Positions 1-12,320 of a stretch of DNA of 64,000 nt are shown one piece after another. The number at the start of each line of letters is the position of its first letter. Positions within the stretch are counted from its first letter, which is position 1. This DNA comes from Eucommia ulmoides (taxonomy: Eukaryota; Streptophyta; Magnoliopsida; Garryales; Eucommiaceae), in assembly GCA_016647705.1 (NCBI GenBank), contig CM028340.1, forward strand, positions 16,755,001 through 16,819,000, read 5' to 3'. Under the pieces are notes generated by a model. The model saw nothing but the letters and a program-made list of their open reading frames with translations. It had not been told where the DNA came from and searched no databases. A program made the position numbers and the translations under genes.

Positions 1-1237
1 TGGAAAAATAAGCATGAGGGCAATATTCTGAAAGACAGCCTACCGCCTCGGCGTCCAGACCACCACCGAGACGGTAAAAATGCAGAGAGGGCCTAATCTT
101 GATGGACATCCACTACCACAGTGGTGAGATCCTCCACCACGGTGGTAAAACTATAGAGAAGTCCCTGAATCCACCGTTGAATCCACCGCTCTGGCGAAAA
201 TCAAACTGACCTACTCACCACCGCGGCGGTCACCTTTGCACAGATTTAGATATTATTTTAGATATTTTCCCTATTTATGTCCCCTTCTCTCCTCTCATCC
301 ATCCATTAGAGAACCATTAGGGTTAGGATATTTTAGAAAGGGGTTTTGGGGGTGCTCAACCAATTTCGAAGGAGAAGAACACGTTGCGATAAAGGAGAAG
401 CGATCTCGAAGTGTTCTTAGCAGCAAATCTTTGGACTAGGCTAAGTTTATTTCGTTTCTTCTTTATTTTCTTAAATTTGGTTGTTATTTGAGCATATTTA
501 GCTCCATTTTCATTGTATAACTGGCTATGGCCATGGGCTAAACGGGTTTTTGTCTAGGGATTAATATATTTATGAAAATGTAGTTTTGTTTGAGTTTATG
601 TTTCGTTAATGTGTGTTTTATAATAATTTCGATTGTGTTTGTCGTGTTTTCATGTTATTATGCTTGTTTAGATAATTAGATAATACGGGGTTTGACACTT
701 GGGAGAGATAACTCCGAATTCGGATTAGGGTAAACACAACACGACAATCTAACGACCCGGGAGGGCGTTAGAAAGTGTGCAATCTATGACATTGGGGTGA
801 GACTCATGTGACCTAGTGTCTTTAAGATGTTGATGGAGACTTATCCATTGACGCAAAGTCATGTATTCACTCGTCTTACACTTGGGAGAGGTGGCGAGTG
901 AGTTTACGAACAGAGATTGTTGGATACCCAAACGCCATTAACGTAAATTAAAACGAGACTAAACACATTTTGTAAACAAAAGTTAATCCCTAGGCAAGAT
1001 TTTCCCTAAAACATATCATAATAGTATTAGTATAGTTTAATTAGTATTTTAGTATTAGTTTATATTAATTAATTACATTTGTTTTAGCCTAGATAAAATT
1101 ATGTCATGACAAACACGATACTCAATAATAGTTACAACCAATCCCTGTGAACACGATACCATTACTCTCCCAATTTATACTAAAACTTGACCTCGTATAC
1201 TTGCCGGTGAAAGTAGCGACGTATTTACGCGTTACCA
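1..1237 (+). repeat. 5' LTR of element A (first ~172 bases lie outside the window)
   Basis: Base 1 aligns with base 4080 of the right LTR, so about 172 bases are missing to the left. It holds a cluster of GC-rich dyads of the form CCACC..GGTGG (about 30-235). After these come a TATA-like segment near 268-285 and a segment around 745-775, with the words GACCCGGGAGG and GGGCGTTAG, that also occurs in element B LTRs. Confidence 0.85.
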
Positions 1238-1243
1238 AGTTTT

Positions 1244-1261
1244 TGGCGCCATCTTCGGGGA
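1244..1261 (+). promoter_or_regulatory. Primer binding site of element A (tRNA-Asp type)
   Basis: TGGCGCCATCTTCGGGGA starts six bases after the LTR end. It matches the complement of a plant tRNA-Asp 3' end (TGGCGCCGTTGCCGGGGA in related elements), with three mismatches in the centre. Confidence 0.75.
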
Positions 1262-1379
1262 TTGTGTTTTTTGATTATTATTGATGTTGTGAGTAAATGA
1301 CCCGATTTTACTTTAGGCATTTTTAGTGTTTATAATTTTTTCTTTGTAGTTTTTATTTTTGTTTTCTCTTGCAGGGTAC

Positions 1380-2180
1380 TCGACGATGTTAGATCAATGA
1401 GTATTGATGCAATTCTTTCAATAGGATTTCGAGCTGTTTTATAGTGCTTAGGATCGATATAAGGAATTGCTACTCCAGTTTTTGAACCATTGTCTCCCGA
1501 CAGAGTGTTAACTCCTCAATTTCCTCGACGTGTTACAAGCCGCAACCAGAATGTGGGTAGAAGTAGGAATTGCTAGCACCTCGTTCTACAACCTAACTGC
1601 GGATGAAGCCATTTGGTCGTTAGAGGATTTGGCAGCCTTTGATTTTCAGAGTTAGAATTATTCACCAAGTCACCAAAACTTGAGGAATTTTTCCAACACC
1701 TTGGTGTTATGGATTGACAATTCGGATCACGACAATGAGTCTTCCCCCAATCTGGAAGAAATTCTCGCAACAGTTATGGGGAAGACTCAAAGATTGTTGA
1801 GGGAGATGCATGACAGGATCAATGAGCATGAGGATCATCTTGATCATATCGAGACGGTCTGCACCGACATCGATGAGACCGTAACGTCTTTACAAACACA
1901 AATTGGTCATCTTCTTTGTTTCGTTTAGGCCGAGATGGAAGCGGTGGCACTAAGAGATACCAATACTACATTCAGTAAAAGCCACTGTGAGGAACCAGAG
2001 ACAAGCGGTAAGTACTTGGGTGAGAGCGATGAAAATTCACATATTAATCGTTGTGAATTTTCACCGTTTGAATTCCAGCTCGTGACGCTGCACTCAATCC
2101 AAGACGATCACATCTATGAGGATCTAATGTGGCTCACTTGTCCTTCACCGCCAATAGCAACGACCTTTCATGCCCACTAA
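1380..2180 (+). pseudogene. Degenerate internal ORF region of element A
   Basis: The only readable pieces here are a frame at 1680-1928 (82 codons) and one at 1935-2180 (81 codons). The first ends in a heptad-rich stretch (MHDRINEHEDHLDHIE, then regularly spaced hydrophobics) that looks like a coiled coil. No zinc knuckle, protease DSG, integrase or RT motif is visible. It could be a Gag remnant or a short ORF peculiar to this non-autonomous family; I cannot name it. It sits directly after the primer site, where Gag would begin. Upstream frames 1380-1680 are broken by stops. Confidence 0.3.
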
Positions 2181-3892
2181 GTACATCAGCCGGTGAGGCA
2201 TGTCGATAAAAGCTCAAGCCATCCAAAGTAACATCTCGCCAAGATTGAGGGCGTTTTAGATCAAGACCCGTTTGTAGTGTTATTTGACGCGTACTATGGG
2301 CGAAAGTCGCTCTTTGACGAGCACTTCAGCGTGTCGAGATGAGGACAATAAACCAAGGGCTTCTTGGGAGGTAACCCAAGGGAAAAATAAGTTAGGTCTG
2401 TCTTCACTGACTTGAGTCGGAGGTGAGATTTTCTTGCTTCCCAAGTACGTGTTATAAACCATAGTCTTCATTATAATGCTTTATCATGTCATTGGGATCG
2501 CTGGCTAGGTTATTATGGGCATTTCTTGTTTAAGTTGGTGGTGATGTGTAGTATATTTAGTATATGTTTTAGTTGTAGTTTATGTTTTACTGTTTTTATC
2601 GTGTGTATGTTTGTTTAGGGTAGTTATTGTTTTGTGATGAGTTTTGACGTCATTTGGGCCATTACCCGATGATGAGTTTGTCCCTTGGTTGTTTATTGAG
2701 GTCGACCGTAAAGCTCATGCATGTATGTTCTCTGTGCTCAAAGTTATGTTTTAGTAATAGTTATTATAGATCCTACTTGCACGTGCATGAAAACTCATTA
2801 TATAACTGTCTAATTGATTTGAAAACGATTATATGTTACCTAAATTCATGAAATTAGGGTTTCTAGAGCTTGATTTGGGGGGAAATTTGAGGTGAAATCG
2901 TAGGCGAGGTAGTTCGAAAGACATGATTTAGGCATTCGTTTTTCTCGCTTGAGCCTTTTTAAGCTAACCTTGTTAAATCATTTCCCCTCGTGACCCTGTC
3001 GAAGCCTAAATGTCATTTCAATTCTGAACACTTAACCAATACCAAGGCCAATTGAATTCCTTCCAGTCCTTTATTGCTAAACTAAAGGCACAATTTGAGC
3101 GAATTAAGTTAGCATTCATTATGCTACTTGAAGTGAGCAGTTGAGATTAGGGTGAACTTTTAATTGGTTCGGTATTTGAGTACTCACTTGTCATTTTTCG
3201 TTCATATTTCACACACCCCTCAAATTATACAAATCAAATGAGTTTGGGGGTGTGTTGTTTGTTAAAAAAAAAGAAGAAGCTATGTATATATAGTAATTTT
3301 TTTCGTTTCTTTTTGACAAGTGAGTACGTCGTTCTTAATATATGTTCGGGGTTGTTTCAAATTTATCTATGGGGTTTCGAGTGTGAGAGTACCAAGCGAT
3401 GTGCCTTGAGTAACGTCAAGTTAACGACGTTAACCCGTTTTCTCTTTCAAATTTACCTTTGGCTATTTGTCTTAAACCGAACCAAGACCTATTGATCTTT
3501 TTGAACTTCCGAGCCTACATTAGTGGAGAATAGATCCAGGGTCAAGCCTATGGATTCCCTATACCTTCATCTTTTTTCTGTCATGCACTTATATGGTGGA
3601 TAATCCAATCCGATTAACGGATAGTTATATATTTGAGTTTTAAGCACACACACTTTTACAAGATCTATAATGACACTTACTATTATAAATGTTGAAACTC
3701 TAGAACACTACATGCTGTGTTTTTATGCTTGAACTAGATAGGATTGGGGGCGGATAAGGGATAATTCGTTTGGCCGGTAGATGATACTCAAAACTTGCAC
3801 ATATTTATTTTTTGTGTTTTTCATTTTTAGTTTTTAGTTGTTATATTTTCTTTTATTGCATGGGTGTTTTGCTCAAGGACTAGCAAAATTCC
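2181..3892 (+). other. Non-coding internal region of element A
   Basis: No coding capacity is seen. Around 3225-3250 the word AGTTTGGGGGTGTGT occurs, a near-copy of the true polypurine tract at 3893-3907. The stretch 3295-3520 is recognisably similar to 13910-14150 in element B, showing that the two internal regions share ancestry. Confidence 0.5.
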
Positions 3893-3907
3893 GAGTTTGG
3901 GGGTATT
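3893..3907 (+). promoter_or_regulatory. Polypurine tract of element A
   Basis: GAGTTTGGGGGTATT lies immediately before the TGATAGG start of the right LTR. It is preceded by GGACTAGCAAAATTC, a context shared with element B. This is the expected plus-strand priming site. Confidence 0.7.
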
Positions 3908-5295
3908 TGATAGGTGTAAATTACCTATATATTTTCAAACCGAAATTATTAGTTTTGTAGTACGTTTATTACATTTTAATACATTTTAATGTGTTTTATT
4001 ACTTTTGTATTAAATCAGGTGTGTGTGGGTGAAACGGTATGAAAATGAATGCTAAGCAATTATATTAGATTAAGAACGGTGGAAAAATAAGCACGATGGC
4101 AATATTTTGAAAGGCAGCCCACCGCTTCGGCGTCCAGACCATCGCCGAGGTGGTGAAAATACAGAGAGGCCTAATCTTGCTGGACATCCACCGTCGTGGC
4201 AGTGAAACTGCAAAGAAGTCCCTGAATCCACTATTGACTCCACTGTTCAGGCGAAGATCAAACTGACCTACTCACCGTCGCGACGGTCACCTCTGCATAG
4301 ATTTAAATATTATTTTAGATATTTTTCCTATTTATACCCCCTCCTCTCCTCTCCTCCGGCCATTAGAGCACCATTAGGGTTAGGATATTTTAAAGAGAGG
4401 TGTTGGGAGTGCTCAACCAATTCCGAAGGAAAAGAACACGTTGCGATAAAGGAGAAGCAATCCCAAAGCGTTTTTAGCGGCAAATCTTCGAACTAGGCTA
4501 AGTTTCTTTCGTTTCTTCTTTATTTTCTTAACTTTGGTAGTTAGTTGAGCATGTTTAGCTCTATTTTCATTGTATAGCCAGCTATGGCCATGAGCTAAAC
4601 GGGTTTTTGTCTAGGGATTAATACATTTATGAAAATATAGTTTTGTTTGAGTTTGTGTTTCGTTAATGTGTGTTTTATAATAATTTCGATTGTATTTGCC
4701 GTGTTGTCATGTTATTATGTTTGTTTAGATAATTAGAGAATATGGGATTTGACACTCGGGAGAGGCAACCCCGAATTCGGACTAGGGTAAACACAACACG
4801 ATAATCTAACGACCCGGGAGGACGTTAGAAAATGTGCAATCAATGACGTTGGGGCGCGACTCACGTGACCTAGCGTCATTAAGACGTTGAGGGGAATTTT
4901 TTCGTTGACACGAAGTCATGTATTCACTCGTCTTACACTCGGGAGAGGTGGCGAGTAAGTTTACAAATTGAGATTGTCGGATACTCGAACGCCATTAACG
5001 TAAACTAAAATGAGACCAAACACGTTTTTGTAAACAAAAGTTAATCCCTAGGCAAGATTTTCCCTAAAACATCTCATGATAGTATTAGTACAGTTTAATT
5101 AGTATTTTAGTATTAGTTTATATTAATTAATTATATTTGTTTTAGCCTGGATAAAATTAGGTCATGACAAACACGGTACTTAATAATAGTCACAACCAAT
5201 CCCTGTGAACACGATACCCTTACTCTCCCGATCTATACTAAAACTTGACCTCGTATACTTGCGAGTAAAAGTAGCGACATATTTACGTCCTACCA
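3908..5295 (+). repeat. 3' LTR of element A
   Basis: It is 1,388 bp, begins TGATAGGTGTAAATTACC and ends TACCA. The next five bases, CATAG, are the presumed target duplication, whose left partner is outside the window. A GC-rich dyad cluster lies at about 4115-4295, followed about 35-40 bases later by a TATA-like run CCTATTTATACCCC (4328-4341), a plausible transcription start region. Confidence 0.85.
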
Positions 5296-5645
5296 CATAG
5301 GGGACTTGGTCTCTTGATTTGATCTTGGTCACCCTTGAATGAATTTTAGGTATAGTGGAAGATTTCCTAAGATTTGCTAATGATTACCAAATATTTTCCT
5401 ATATTTGGTAATGATTGGAAATCATTGGCAATCATTACATGATCTTAGCTCTCATTGGTTGCACATGGGTGCATTTATGGCAAGATGTGACACTTTCGGT
5501 TTGGTTCAGGGGTTAAGTACCGATTAGTTTCACTATTTAAGTTTGGTTGCCATAAATGCTTCCAAGGTGCAATGTATTTAGTCTTGATGTGTCACCTTGA
5601 ATTTAATTCTATATGGTGAGTCATGTCTTGGAGAGCACACATCTA
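5296..5645 (+). repeat. Dispersed repeat G, copy 1, first segment
   Basis: GGGGACTTGGTCTCTTGAT and the next ~340 bases recur at about 19040-19345. The segment contains a perfect 13-bp inverted pair GCATTTATGGCAA (5471-5483) and TTGCCATAAATGC (5547-5559). Copy 1 continues at 9270-9792 after the interposed LTRs, and probably resumes at 16030 after element B. Element A inserted at its left edge. Confidence 0.7.
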
Positions 5646-6839
5646 GTTTGAGAAATAATTTGTGGACTTAATTAAAAGTTTTAAATGCTATATTTGAGTA
5701 AATTATACCAGGATTGAATGGTTATGATATATAGGGTCTATAGGTGCACTTTAATGTCTTATCTTGTGAAAACTAGTCGTTGGAGGGCTTTTTTCAAATC
5801 TGTTTAAATAGACTTGGGAATTTGCTATCATGATATATCACATATCAATAACTATATATTCCTGAGCTATTCTAAGAGATATTATTCTGAGACATATTCG
5901 AGAGATCATTTGTGAGATTATTTGTGTGAGAAGTTCTTGAGCTAAAGCGCTTTTGATTTGACGTCACCGATCTGAGCTGTTTTTTTATTCTATTTTAATC
6001 TTTCGGTGTTTTCCTGGTGAGATCTTTCCAAGTTATTGTGCTTATATTTGATTTTATATTATTGATTACTTGGTTTTAAGATCATAGAAAAATCATTCTT
6101 TTAAACTTAAGATCATAAAAATCTTTTTGAAAATGATTTTGTGATATTATCTGATTATATGCTTAATTCAGTGCTACCCGTACTTGTTTTAATCAGATAT
6201 TGTTTTTCTCAATTAAACTTTTATAACGTAATAATTTTCGGAACATTAACTGAGTGTAATTGTTTTGAGATGGTAGAAGCTTCTAGTGAGAAGAAACTCA
6301 TTTTTTTTTTGTATTTGGTGAGTTTGTGCCGATTAGATACGGTTGAGTCTGTAACTAGTCATGATAGCTTGGGTTTTAATCTTTTTAGAAAAAAGATTGA
6401 GGTTTGATCTTTACCTAGAGAATTAAAATATTAGGTTATTCTTTTCCCTTGAAAAGAATTAGGTGTGAATTCTTCCTGAATAGAATTTATTTTTGAGTGA
6501 ATTGTAAAGATTCAATCCTTACCTGGAAAAATGATACTTCTGAGTATGGTGAGGTTTGATTTTTAGCCTGTAAAAGGTTTAAGTTTGATCCTTAGTCTGT
6601 CAAAGGATTAGGTTAGTCTTGAGTAAAAAGATAAGGTTATTCTTGCACCTAGGAAAAGAATTAAATGGTGATTCCTCCTATAATAGAATTAGGTTAGTCT
6701 TTAGTCTGGTAAAAAGATAAGGTTCTTTCTTAGTCAGGGAAAAGGATAATTGTAAAGGTTAATTCTGAGCTTGGTAAAACAATCATTATAAGGGTTTGGT
6801 TCCTACCTTTAAAGGAATCTGGGTTTTAGGCAAGGCTAG
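5646..6839 (+). repeat. Left-truncated copia-type LTR, first part (continues 9038-9269)
   Basis: The sequence aligns with element D LTR from about 27735 on, through a TATA-like AAATAGACTTGG and a long stretch of short G/A-rich repeats. The left end lacks the family start TGTTGATC, so the LTR is truncated there. It is interrupted at 6839 by an opposite-strand solo LTR, and its last part is at 9038-9269, ending GGGCCAACA. Confidence 0.75.
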
Positions 6840-9037
6840 TGTTGGCCTAGTGGAATACCCAAGAGGGGGGTGAATTGGTAATTAAAAAATTATCAGAATA
6901 AAATTTAATAAATCAAACAATTAATTTTAATCCTAAATTAATTATTATCTTTATATCACAACAGAATAATATAATCAACTAAGTGCACACTCAAACAACA
7001 AAAATAACAAAGTAACTATAGCAGGACACCAAAGATTTATACTGGTTCACCAAACTACTCTTGGCTAATCCAGTCCTACGAGCTCCACGGAGGTTGCACC
7101 CACTAAAATCAAGATCCCTTTAAAGGTAGGAACCAAATCCTCACATCGATTCTTTTACAGGCTCAAAATCAACCTTTACAATATCATTTTCTCAGGCTAA
7201 GGAAGAACCTCTACTTTTTACAGGCTAAAGAATAACCTAATTCTTTTTAACACTAATGCTCAAGAATCAAAACCTTTACAAATCACTCAAATTGCAATTC
7301 TATCAAGGAAGAATCACTACCTCAATCTCTTTACAGAAAGAGACTGAAACCCAACTATCTTTGATTAAATACCCCCAACAGTATTTAACCCGTTACACTA
7401 CTCACCAATACAAAATGATAAGTAAGAAATCTCACTCGGAGCTTCTACTATCCTAGATAAATAATAATTCTATTAATATCCCAAGTCTAGTGATAGAAAA
7501 ATGTGAGATAGAAAAATCTGATTTTGACTAAGATATGAGTAGAAAATTGGAGCACGTAATCAGATTTAAGAAATTATTTGTAAAAATATTTTCTTCAAAA
7601 ATTAGAAACAATTTTTAAGATCAATTTCCAAACAATAATAAGATAATGCAATGAAAGAATATAATTGGAAAGATCGCACCCGGAATCCACAGAAAGAATG
7701 ATTAGAATGATGTAACTTCAAATCTGGTAGTAACAAAGATTAATAGCAATTGATCTTCAAGATCGTCTCTTAGAAAAGCTCACAATATCTTAATATGATA
7801 ACTCTTATAAAAGCTTAAAAAATAATCTTAACTTCTTTGCTCTGTCAATATTATTTTGAGTAACTTGGTAAGAGGTCCCATGAGTGAAAAACATCACTTT
7901 CTAGTTCTCATCCCAAGAGTAAAAAGATCATTTGGATGGAACTCCCATAAGTGATGTTTTATACTTATGGGACTTTTAGAAAAAAATTCCTATTTTTTTT
8001 ATATAAGAAATTCGCAGGTCAATATATAGGAGTATAAAATCAGCCTTCTAACGGCTAGTTTACATGTGTCATGACAATTAATAACACTTATAGGCCCCTT
8101 ATATCATAATGACTTCATTTAGGTTCAATTCACTTAAAACCAGTTTTCAAATCTTTCAATTAAACCCTCCAAATATTTCTCAATCTCAATTAATAAGAAC
8201 ATAATCAATTTTAAGTACCAAATTGAGAAATATTAATAGTCAATGAATCATATTAATAGGATTTAATTAATATATGAACCATATCTTAAATAGAGAAAGT
8301 ATCTCTGAAATCTCTCTCAAATCCTAACAAAAAACGGCTACTTTTGGATATAATCTCGGATAAAATAATATCCTGAAACAACGCATCCAGTTGACCGACC
8401 AATCTACAGGTAGATTCAGGTTGTAGCCAAGGCGTTCATCGGTCGACCTGCCTATCGACCTGTAGATTCAGTGAGTTTGCTTTTCCTTCACCGGTCGACC
8501 TATCGATCGACTTGTAGATTCAGAGAGTTCAACCCTCTTGGTCGGTCGACTTAGAGATACAAGATCTTTTAGCTGCTTGGTCTGGTCAACTTATCAATCG
8601 ACTGATGTATTCCAGATCTCTTCTCTGAATACGTTTTTAACTTATTTTCTTTTACATTTTTGCCCCTTTAACTATTTTCTCATCTAAATTAGCTCCACTA
8701 ATATTCTTATATTCCATTTTAGTCATTTAAAATTATTTCTTTTCAAATCACATAGGAGCAAATAATTTCACTTAATCAAAACACACATAAATAATAAAAT
8801 ACATTTTGTGCTATTTGTGTGTTCCTAATTGGGATATTAAGAGTTAATATTCACTTGGGTTGTTTTTCCTAATTTCTTCAAACTCTTAATTCTTCAATAT
8901 CTTCAACATCATCGTTTAGCATCTATTTAATTTGCATCTTCATTACTAGAACTATAAATCACTGTAACACTCTATTAAAACGTTAGTTCCACCAAAACAT
9001 CAATGTTTAATTGGTCATCAAAATCTTAGGATCAACA
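6840..9037 (-). mobile_element. Solo copia-type LTR, minus strand, target duplication GCTAG
   Basis: On the minus strand it begins TGTTGATCCTAAGATTTTG and ends with the family 3' terminus rich in CACCCCCC.CTTGGGTA. GCTAG occurs at 6835-6839 and again at 9038-9042, a perfect five-base duplication. There is no internal region, so it is a solo LTR left by LTR-LTR recombination. It carries the family's palindromic CGGTCGACC cluster at about 8385-8610. It inserted in the opposite orientation into another LTR of the same superfamily. Confidence 0.9.
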
Positions 9038-9269
9038 GCTAGCTTGCTGAACCAGGATATATCTCGGTGTGCTGCAGTATTTACTTTCTTTACATTTTGT
9101 TTGGGTGTGCACTTAGATTAAATACTTTTATCCACTGCGTAACAAAAATAATAATTTATTTAGGATAAATTGATTGTTTGATTAATTAAGTGTTGAAAGA
9201 ATTAAATTTGTTTAAATTTTTATAACTACCCAATTCACCCCCCCTCTTGGGTAGCTCATTGGGCCAACA
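9038..9269 (+). repeat. Right end of the truncated copia LTR begun at 5646
   Basis: After the GCTAG duplication the host LTR resumes with CTTGCTGAACCAGGATATA and runs to the canonical end CACCCCCCCTCTTGGGTAG...GGGCCAACA. Confidence 0.8.
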
Positions 9270-9792
9270 ATTTCGATAACGGGTAGTCACATTTAAGGGA
9301 TTTTGGTTAGACCTAAGATATTTTGCTCAAAATATCTACATCCCTTGAATTTGGCCTATCCATGTCATCCCAAGTATTTAATTTTTGTCGGGATGACATT
9401 TAATATCTCATCAAATACATGATTAGGTGGCGAACTGAATCGGTTTAGTTTTGATAACGATTGGTTATCTCTTAAATTTCTTGGTTTCGCCCTTAGATAT
9501 TTCGTGTAGAGAATATCTAGGGGTTTCTTGGTCATTTCAAGGTTTCTTTGCGGTATTTTAATTATGGTTGGGCCCTTGATTCATTGGGCTTAGGGTGGTT
9601 TCTCAAGACAACTTAGATTGGTGTAAATCCAAGCCAAGCTAAATCCTTAATCACCTTTGTGATTTAGGGCTTGTCATGATATTTCCAAGCCTTTATTAAG
9701 GTCTCTAGGATTGTTTCTAGATGGTATTTGATGTGATATGCATAATTAAAACAAATATTTTTGGTGTTAAACCGATAAAATTTAGTGATAGT
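9270..9792 (+). repeat. Dispersed repeat G, copy 1, second segment
   Basis: Similar to 19385-19525 (AGATATTT and CCATGTCATCC blocks in the same order). It continues without coding capacity to the ATAGT target duplication of element B at 9788-9792. Confidence 0.55.
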
Positions 9793-11299
9793 TGATAGGT
9801 GTGAAAAACCTATCTATTTCTAAACCGGATTTGTTAGTTTTCAAGAATTTTAGTTATATTTAATTGTGTTTTAGTGTAGAACAGGTGAAAGGACGTCAAA
9901 GGGCTAGAAACAAGTGAAAACGGTGGAGAAACGATGAACAAAATGTGCAAAACAAGGGTTCAGTGAATGAAGACCACTGCCTAAGCGGAAGTTCCACTGC
10001 TTAGGCGGAAAAGAGGCAGAATGTTGGAGTGCTGAAGGGTTGAACCACCGCCTAGGCGAGAAAATATCAGAATGATATGCCAGCAGCTACTGTCTAAGTG
10101 GAAAAACCACCGCTTAGGCAAAGTTACCGACAGAAGTTAACCGACTTAAAGCCACCGCCCAAGCGGTGAACCACCTCTTAGGCAGTGACACTTTGCACAG
10201 AAATATCTGTTTTCAGATATTTTGAAGATATTTCCAAACCTTGCCTACAAAACCCTTTTCTCCCCCAATTGCTCAGAAGACTTGGACCCCTTAGACGTGA
10301 GAGGAGGCTCCGATTGACATCTTGAGAGCTCTTCTTCCACCTTAGTTAGGTTTAGGTAATTTAGGAAGTAGATTAGAATAGTTTAGGAGATGTTCTTGGC
10401 CAATCCTTGAAGAGCTAAAAGAGGAAGTTCATCAACGGAAAAGAGGAAGCTCGGGAGGATCGTTCTTTGGCGAAAGTGGACTACTCCACTTTGAGATTTG
10501 GCTTTTCTTCCCTTGTTTCCATCTTTGTATTTAATGTTTATTGTTGATAATGATGATTTCCTCTTGATTAAATATTGTATTAGCTAAGAACATGTTAGTG
10601 TAATTTAGAGATCAGTTAGGGAAAGGTGTAGTTGTGTAAATACTCGTTTGGTTTAATATACATTTCTTTAACGGTTGTTGTTTTAATTCCGATTGTGTTT
10701 ATCATTTGATACGATCTTAATATGCTTGTAACGGTATTAGGATCGGATTTGAGAATCTAGGGTTTGACACTCGGGAGAGGTAACCCTGGATTCGGATTAT
10801 GGTAAACACATCGTTACGACCTAACGACCCGGGAGGGCGTTAGTTAGTGTGCAATCGATGACGTTGGGTCAAGATTCATGCGGCCTAGAGTCGTTAAGAC
10901 ATTGAGGGGGATCTCTTCGTCGACACGAAGTCACGTATTCCCTCGTCTTACACTCAGAAGAGGTGGCGAAGGAGTTTATGAATCAAGATTGTCGGATACC
11001 TAAACTCCGTTATTGTTAACCGAACGAAATCAAACGTGTCTTAAGTGAACGAAATCAATCCCTAATTAATCAACCTAGTTAGAATTAACCTACTAATTGT
11101 AGTTTAGCTTAGTTTAATTTTAATTCATGTCTTCCGTTGTCAGGATAACATGAGACTACGTCAATTGTGGTATTCAATTCAATTATTCACACTTTTCTCT
11201 GTAGTAACGATATCCAATCTTCAAAGATCCACTATATTAAAACTTTAGACCTCGTATACTTGCGAGCGTAAGTAGGCATGCACGTTTTGCGCCCTACCA
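9793..11299 (+). repeat. 5' LTR of element B
   Basis: Begins TGATAGGTGTGAAAAACC and ends CGCCCTACCA. A cluster of CCGCCTAGGCGG-like palindromes lies at about 9970-10195. It is followed about 50-65 bases later by GCCTACAAAACCCTTTTC, which reads GCCTATAAAACCCC in the 3' LTR. That is a likely TATA box, so the cluster lies in U3. Confidence 0.9.
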
Positions 11300-11306
11300 A
11301 GTTTTT

Positions 11307-11324
11307 TGGCGCCGTTGTCGGGGA
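11307..11324 (+). promoter_or_regulatory. Primer binding site of element B (tRNA-Asp type)
   Basis: TGGCGCCGTTGTCGGGGA, seven bases after the LTR end, matches the tRNA-Asp complement with one mismatch. A decayed second copy lies at about 11436-11453 within a ~128-bp direct duplication. Confidence 0.85.
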
Positions 11325-12007
11325 TTAGTTTGAATTTTAATTGAATATTGCAAAAGAAACGCGGTATCGGCTCAGAACTTAAGTTTTAAATAAGAAAAGA
11401 AAATGTATCGTATTCTAATTCCGTCAACACACCAAGTTTTTGGCGTTGTTGACGTGGGATTAGTGTGAATTCTAAGTTGATATTGCGACTAAGTGGTCGA
11501 GTGTTAATCCTGACATTTATTTTTGTTTTGTTTTTAATTTTTATTTTTGTTTCATTGTGTTAATGAGATCAAGCGGTGCGAGAAACGATGAAGAAGGTTA
11601 ATTCTCAATCCCGAGATCGAGCTTATGTTGAAAATAATAAGGATTGAGAGGAGAGGCCGACTTCAATTGATGATCTTGATCCGACTAAGCATTTGAGCCC
11701 AAATTCCTTGTCTATGGGGAATTTGGTAAAAAATACTTAGTGACACAAAAGTCCAGCTGGGGACGGTAACTCAAGCGCTATTGTTTTTTAAATTAAACTT
11801 AGGGTATCAAGTTACCTGATTTTTGTTACTATTTATTTGATTATTTATTCTTTTTGGAAGCCGGTATGGCTTCGAAACGTGTTCGGCAGTGAAATTAGGA
11901 GTGTGGACGCTTGGGGAAGTATTTTAAGTTTAAACAAGTTGAACAAGCAAAGTGAAAACGTAAAGGGTGGAGCCGTCCTTTGAAAATTTGAGAAAAACAT
12001 GAAAGTG

Positions 12008-12320
12008 AGAGCTTCAGGCCCACCGCCCAAGCGGTTAACCACCGCTTAGGCGGTAAAAATACAGAGTGGGTGTTTTTAAGCAAAACTAGGCCCACCACCT
12101 AAGCGGTGAACCACATCTTAGGCGGTAAAAATATAGGATGCACCAAATTTTCAAAATAAGCTCCACCGACTAGGCGAAAAAACCACCGCCTAGGCAGATT
12201 AGCAGCAGAACAAAATGTTTTCACACTAGTGTAATTTCGCTTGGGCGAAAAAACCACCACTTAGGCGGAATTTTGTCAGAAAGTTTTTTTTAAAGAAAAG
12301 AGCTCCACTGCCTAAGCGGT
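12008..12320 (+). repeat. Internal cluster of CCGCCTAGGCGG-type palindromes in element B
   Basis: At least eight arms of the type CCACCGCCTAAGCGG or CCGCTTAGGCGGT are spaced 15-60 bases apart. They match in kind the cluster in the element's own U3 and are followed by a C/T-rich segment resembling a transcript leader. Confidence 0.7.

Larger units (their letters stand above)
1..5295 (+). mobile_element. LTR retrotransposon A (gypsy-type, non-autonomous), left LTR cut by window edge
   Basis: Positions 1-1237 repeat at 4080-5295 in the same orientation, framing an internal region of about 2.7 kb. The right LTR starts TGATAGG and ends TACCA. A primer site resembling the tRNA-Asp complement follows the left LTR, and a G-rich polypurine tract precedes the right one. 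The internal region has no gag, protease, integrase or RT reading frame, only a short coiled-coil-like ORF. This is the architecture of a large retrotransposon derivative that would need proteins from a related element. The primer site and polypurine context point to the Tat/Athila group of Ty3/gypsy; that lineage call is an inference. Element B has the same plan, with related LTR and internal sequence. Confidence 0.85.
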
